Positions 61,876 to 64,000 of a DNA stretch of 64,000 bases are shown here, in pieces. The position numbers and the translations under genes were made by a program. Within the stretch, counting starts at the first letter, position 1. Every line of letters begins with the position of its first letter. The stretch is taken from positions 186,001 to 250,000 of the forward strand of contig NZ_WAEL01000004.1 in assembly GCF_011742925.1 (NCBI RefSeq), written 5' to 3'. The notes beneath the pieces are model-generated. The model was given only the letters and a program-made list of their open reading frames with translations, was not told where the DNA came from and did not search any database. Origin of the DNA: Fibrivirga algicola (lineage in GTDB: Bacteria; Bacteroidota; Bacteroidia; Cytophagales; Spirosomataceae).

Positions 61876-62379
61876 TTACAGACCTGTACAGCTAAAAACC
61901 AACGTAGTCGTATACGATCCACCCGGTTTTAGCAACGCGTTTCCTCCCTGCAGACGGTAGCGAAAGGTCGTTCCTAACGAAATGGGCAGGTTTGCCAACC
62001 CTGACGCTATCATCTGATCGGCCGTGCTCAGCAGCACCTCCGGGCGGTTGCTTAGGTTGAGTGCCCGGATACCCAGCGCCGAGGCTGGAATTGAATTGGT
62101 TTGATACCGTAGATTGTCGGTGAGCCTGACTTGCAATGACCAAGTCAAGCCGAGCGAAATGCTTAGCTGAAGTGTAGTATGATCAACTGTGATACCGTTT
62201 CGATACTGATCAACAGTCGATACGCTCAATGTCGGATTACTCAGGATTGTTAGCCCAATGGCCGCCGCGTTTTCAACGGGTTCCAGTCCTCGGTCATCTG
62301 CCGCATAAGGCTGTGCCAACATCGCCAACGGCAGTGCCCATACACTCAACAGGATAAAAAAGACACGATAACCACTCAT
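61876..62379 (-). CDS. Secreted pilin/subunit-like protein 2
   Basis: A 167-residue protein with a signal peptide (VFFILLSVWALPLAMLAQ). The mature part is beta-rich, with IGLTILSNPTLSVSTVDQYR, LSTADQMIASGLANLPISLG and a final GGSYTTTLVFSCTGL. The LSTxDQxIAS motif and the (G)xYTxTLxxS ending are shared with the protein encoded at 63202-63729, so the two are related. The start overlaps the stop of the chaperone-like gene (62376-62379, ATGA on the minus strand). It is probably a subunit of a surface structure or a secreted factor handled by that chaperone; the family is not recognised. Confidence 0.65.
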   Translation of the reverse strand: MSGYRVFFILLSVWALPLAMLAQPYAADDRGLEPVENAAAIGLTILSNPTLSVSTVDQYRNGITVDHTTLQLSISLGLTWSLQVRLTDNLRYQTNSIPASALGIRALNLSNRPEVLLSTADQMIASGLANLPISLGTTFRYRLQGGNALLKPGGSYTTTLVFSCTGL

Positions 62380-63191
62380 TTCAGGACTGTTTCTAGCTCC
62401 GCCACTTTCAAGGTCTGTCCCGGCCCGCTGTCCAGAATTGCAACGATGAGGTACTTACCCGCCGCCAGTGTTTCCGGTATCAGGGAGCTGACTTTAAACT
62501 GGTCTTTAGGCATGGTGTTGACAGGAACAGGATCTGTTTTTAGCTCTTGCATAGTAGCCAGATTCAGGTACTCGAGGCGTAGGTTACTCTCCAATAGTGT
62601 ACCGCCCGTGTTAGCGATTTCGACCGTCAGCTGCGCTTTCTTTCCAGACCGGGCAACCTCCATGTTTGTAATGCCAATTTCAGGCTGACGGCTCTCATCA
62701 GGAAGTACATAAATGTGGACGCCAATCTGCACTTTTATCAGGATCAGCGAACCCGCCTTGGCCCGCGCCGTTTCCTGCTCGTTGACCTGCGTGAACAGAA
62801 TCATTCCGTTGCGCAACGTACCTGCCGCCGCATCAGCACGTACCGTAATCAGCACGTCGGTTTCCTGATGTGGCGCCAACTCAATAACATTCGGCGTAAT
62901 ACTGACAATTGAACAGCACGAGCCGGGTAGTGTTCCGGCCGGGTAATACACTTTGGCGCCTACCGTGTCGCGCCGCCAGTCAGCACAGGTTGCCTGCAGC
63001 ACCAAACGGGTATCCATTGGGTTGATGATATGAATACGAACGGTTTGCGAGGCAGTTTTACTGTGGTTGATAAATAGTTTGGCAGGAGACACCTGAAAAC
63101 CGATCTGTGCCTGGCAAACAGAAAACGTTGCCAGACACAGAAACAGCAACAAGCGCCAGGCTTTTATCCAGCAGCTCATTAATTGGTGCAT
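62376..63191 (-). CDS. Periplasmic PapD-like chaperone protein
   Basis: A 271-residue exported protein (signal peptide LLLFLCLATFSVCQAQ). The mature part reads as two Ig-like domains in the manner of pilus chaperones: IGFQVSPAKLFINHSKTASQ and VRIHIINPMDTRLVL at the front, HQETDVLITVRADAAAGTLR, then LIKVQIGVHIYVLPD. A second domain contains VEIANTGGTLLESNLRLEY. It lies between two related secreted subunit-like genes (10 bases after the first, overlapping the second), the arrangement of a chaperone with its clients. An usher is not encoded in this window. The assignment rests on fold pattern and context. Confidence 0.7.
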   Translation of the reverse strand: MHQLMSCWIKAWRLLLFLCLATFSVCQAQIGFQVSPAKLFINHSKTASQTVRIHIINPMDTRLVLQATCADWRRDTVGAKVYYPAGTLPGSCCSIVSITPNVIELAPHQETDVLITVRADAAAGTLRNGMILFTQVNEQETARAKAGSLILIKVQIGVHIYVLPDESRQPEIGITNMEVARSGKKAQLTVEIANTGGTLLESNLRLEYLNLATMQELKTDPVPVNTMPKDQFKVSSLIPETLAAGKYLIVAILDSGPGQTLKVAELETVLK

Positions 63192-63201
63192 TGTAAGCGG
63201 A

Positions 63202-63729
63202 TCAGTGGGCAGAAATAGAATACGTTAAAGTCGACGTGTAAATACCTGATTTGATAAAATCCTGGCTGTTGGCCGGCGTCGAGTATTTGATGTCAACCAG
63301 CTTCACCATAGCGCCCGGTGCGTTCGAAGCGATAGTCTGATCGACAGTCGATAAGTTTACAGCGGGCGTTGTCCCAAGCCCAACGCTCATTGCCTGCACA
63401 GTAAGGTTCCCGATCGGAATAGTTGTGGCCGATTGACCAATTCCGGATGTCAGATCACCAGCCGCCCGCACTTTCAAATCATATGGCCGGTTGCTGTTGA
63501 CCAGTAACTGTCCGGTAATTGTGGTGTTTGTCCCCGTCACATAGTCATCCGATGTGCCATATGTTAACGGTACAGCCGGTACTGATACAGCCAGCGACAT
63601 CACATCGACCAGCGTAAGGGTAACGATCGCATTTCCTGAGGTTAGTTGCGCGTGGGCAGAGTTGGCCCCTACCAGCGAGCACAGGGCAGTTAATACTACT
63701 GCCGGAATCCATTTGTCGAGTTTTTTCAT
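63202..63729 (-). CDS. Secreted pilin/subunit-like protein 1
   Basis: A 175-residue protein with a signal peptide (PAVVLTALCSLVGANSAHAQ). The mature region is beta-rich and Ser/Thr-rich, similar to spore coat U or fimbrial-type subunits: AVSVPAVPLTYGTSDDYVTG and GQLLVNSNRPYDLKVRAAGD. The shared NLSTVDQTIASN and SGIYTSTLTYSIS align with the related protein at 61876. It is the first gene of the three-gene unit. Its likely promoter lies at 63746-63776. The function in surface attachment or assembly is inference. Confidence 0.7.
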   Translation of the reverse strand: MKKLDKWIPAVVLTALCSLVGANSAHAQLTSGNAIVTLTLVDVMSLAVSVPAVPLTYGTSDDYVTGTNTTITGQLLVNSNRPYDLKVRAAGDLTSGIGQSATTIPIGNLTVQAMSVGLGTTPAVNLSTVDQTIASNAPGAMVKLVDIKYSTPANSQDFIKSGIYTSTLTYSISAH

Positions 63730-63745
63730 AGTAACTGATTATTTG

Positions 63746-63776
63746 AGAAAGTATACGTTATTAATTTGATTATCAA
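63746..63776 (-). promoter_or_regulatory. Likely promoter of the chaperone/subunit unit
   Basis: On the minus strand TTG (63774-63776) lies about 20 bases upstream of TACTTTCT (63746-63753), close to the Bacteroidota -33/-7 arrangement (consensus TTTG and TAnnTTTG). It is 17 bases before the start codon at 63729. The remaining bases to the window end (63777-64000) are AT-rich and show no gene. Confidence 0.4.
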
Positions 63777-64000
63777 CTGCATACAAGACAACTTTCAAGC
63801 CATTTGTCAAACCTGACGTTTAAAAAATTTAATCGATTTTAAACCTTAAGACCGATTTGGCCCTGCGCGTTTGTTAGGTCTTAATTATCAACGTATTACA
63901 TTATTTTCATAGATTTATATACCACCTTACCTACTGGTTTCTAGTGACTTATATTTTCATCAGGCACCAAAATTGATAATATGGTCATACGTCATAGTTC

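Noticed and set aside
1-64000. CRISPR array, insertion sequence or prophage
   Set aside because: No set of regularly spaced direct repeats, transposase, integrase or phage structural gene was found; the repeats present are dispersed 8-mers and isolated inverted repeats.

Overview
The window comes from a Gram-negative bacterium of the Bacteroidota, most likely a Cytophagales member close to Spirosoma and its relatives. This rests on SusC/SusD-type outer-membrane import genes controlled by an ECF sigma/FecR pair, a GLPGLI-family protein, TAnnTTTG-type -7 promoter boxes, many Sec and lipoprotein signal peptides, moderately high GC and PurL of the single-chain clade seen in this phylum. Placement below phylum is inference.

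Layout. 1-837: 5' part of purL (minus strand, runs off the edge). 997-2190: tRNA-Ser(UGA) with its own promoter and terminator, then a small PIN-domain toxin/antitoxin pair. 2409-11738: polysaccharide utilisation locus (ECF sigma, FecR anti-sigma, STN-containing SusC, SusD, SusE-like lipoprotein, GH76 alpha-1,6-mannanase), probably for alpha-mannan. 11876-27302: mixed genes (second ECF sigma plus a membrane partner, ceramidase-like protein, AraC regulator, beta-helix protein plus diheme cytochrome, Tat-exported M19 dipeptidase, DUF3267 protein, SDR, XRE regulator, purine permease, GNAT, SMUG2-type glycosylase, DUF819 protein), including a decayed gene fragment at 25035-25229.

27525-43205: sulfur assimilation region. 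TauE/SafE permease, PLP trans-sulfuration enzyme, periplasmic Gfo/Idh-type oxidoreductase, CysH, CysD, CysN, then siroheme-dependent sulfite reductase, uroporphyrinogen-III methyltransferase (makes the siroheme precursor) and TrhO. A molybdenum-hydroxylase operon (three subunits, minus strand) and its probable cofactor cytidylyltransferase sit between cysN and the sulfite reductase. Together the sulfur genes would take sulfate to APS, sulfite, sulfide and then homocysteine.

43534-54516: outer-membrane beta-barrel receptor, GLPGLI protein, GH13 amylase, DUF1460 amidase-like protein, small DUF2892 protein, an unrecognised protein with a possible DNA polymerase III psi-like C-terminus, ethanolamine permease, and two unrecognised coiled-coil membrane proteins. 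54657-63729 (all minus): vanadium haloperoxidase/PAP2-type lipoprotein with two beta-barrel proteins, two further exported proteins, a GapN-like aldehyde dehydrogenase, and a tight three-gene cluster resembling a periplasmic chaperone with two related secreted subunits.

The most striking feature is at the DNA level. The 8-mer AGGTACGT (or its complement ACGTACCT), usually preceded by C, occurs about 45 times by hand count where about 2 are expected. It occurs on both strands, in all three reading frames and between genes. Several unusually long perfect inverted repeats (31 and 39 bp arms) also lie between genes.
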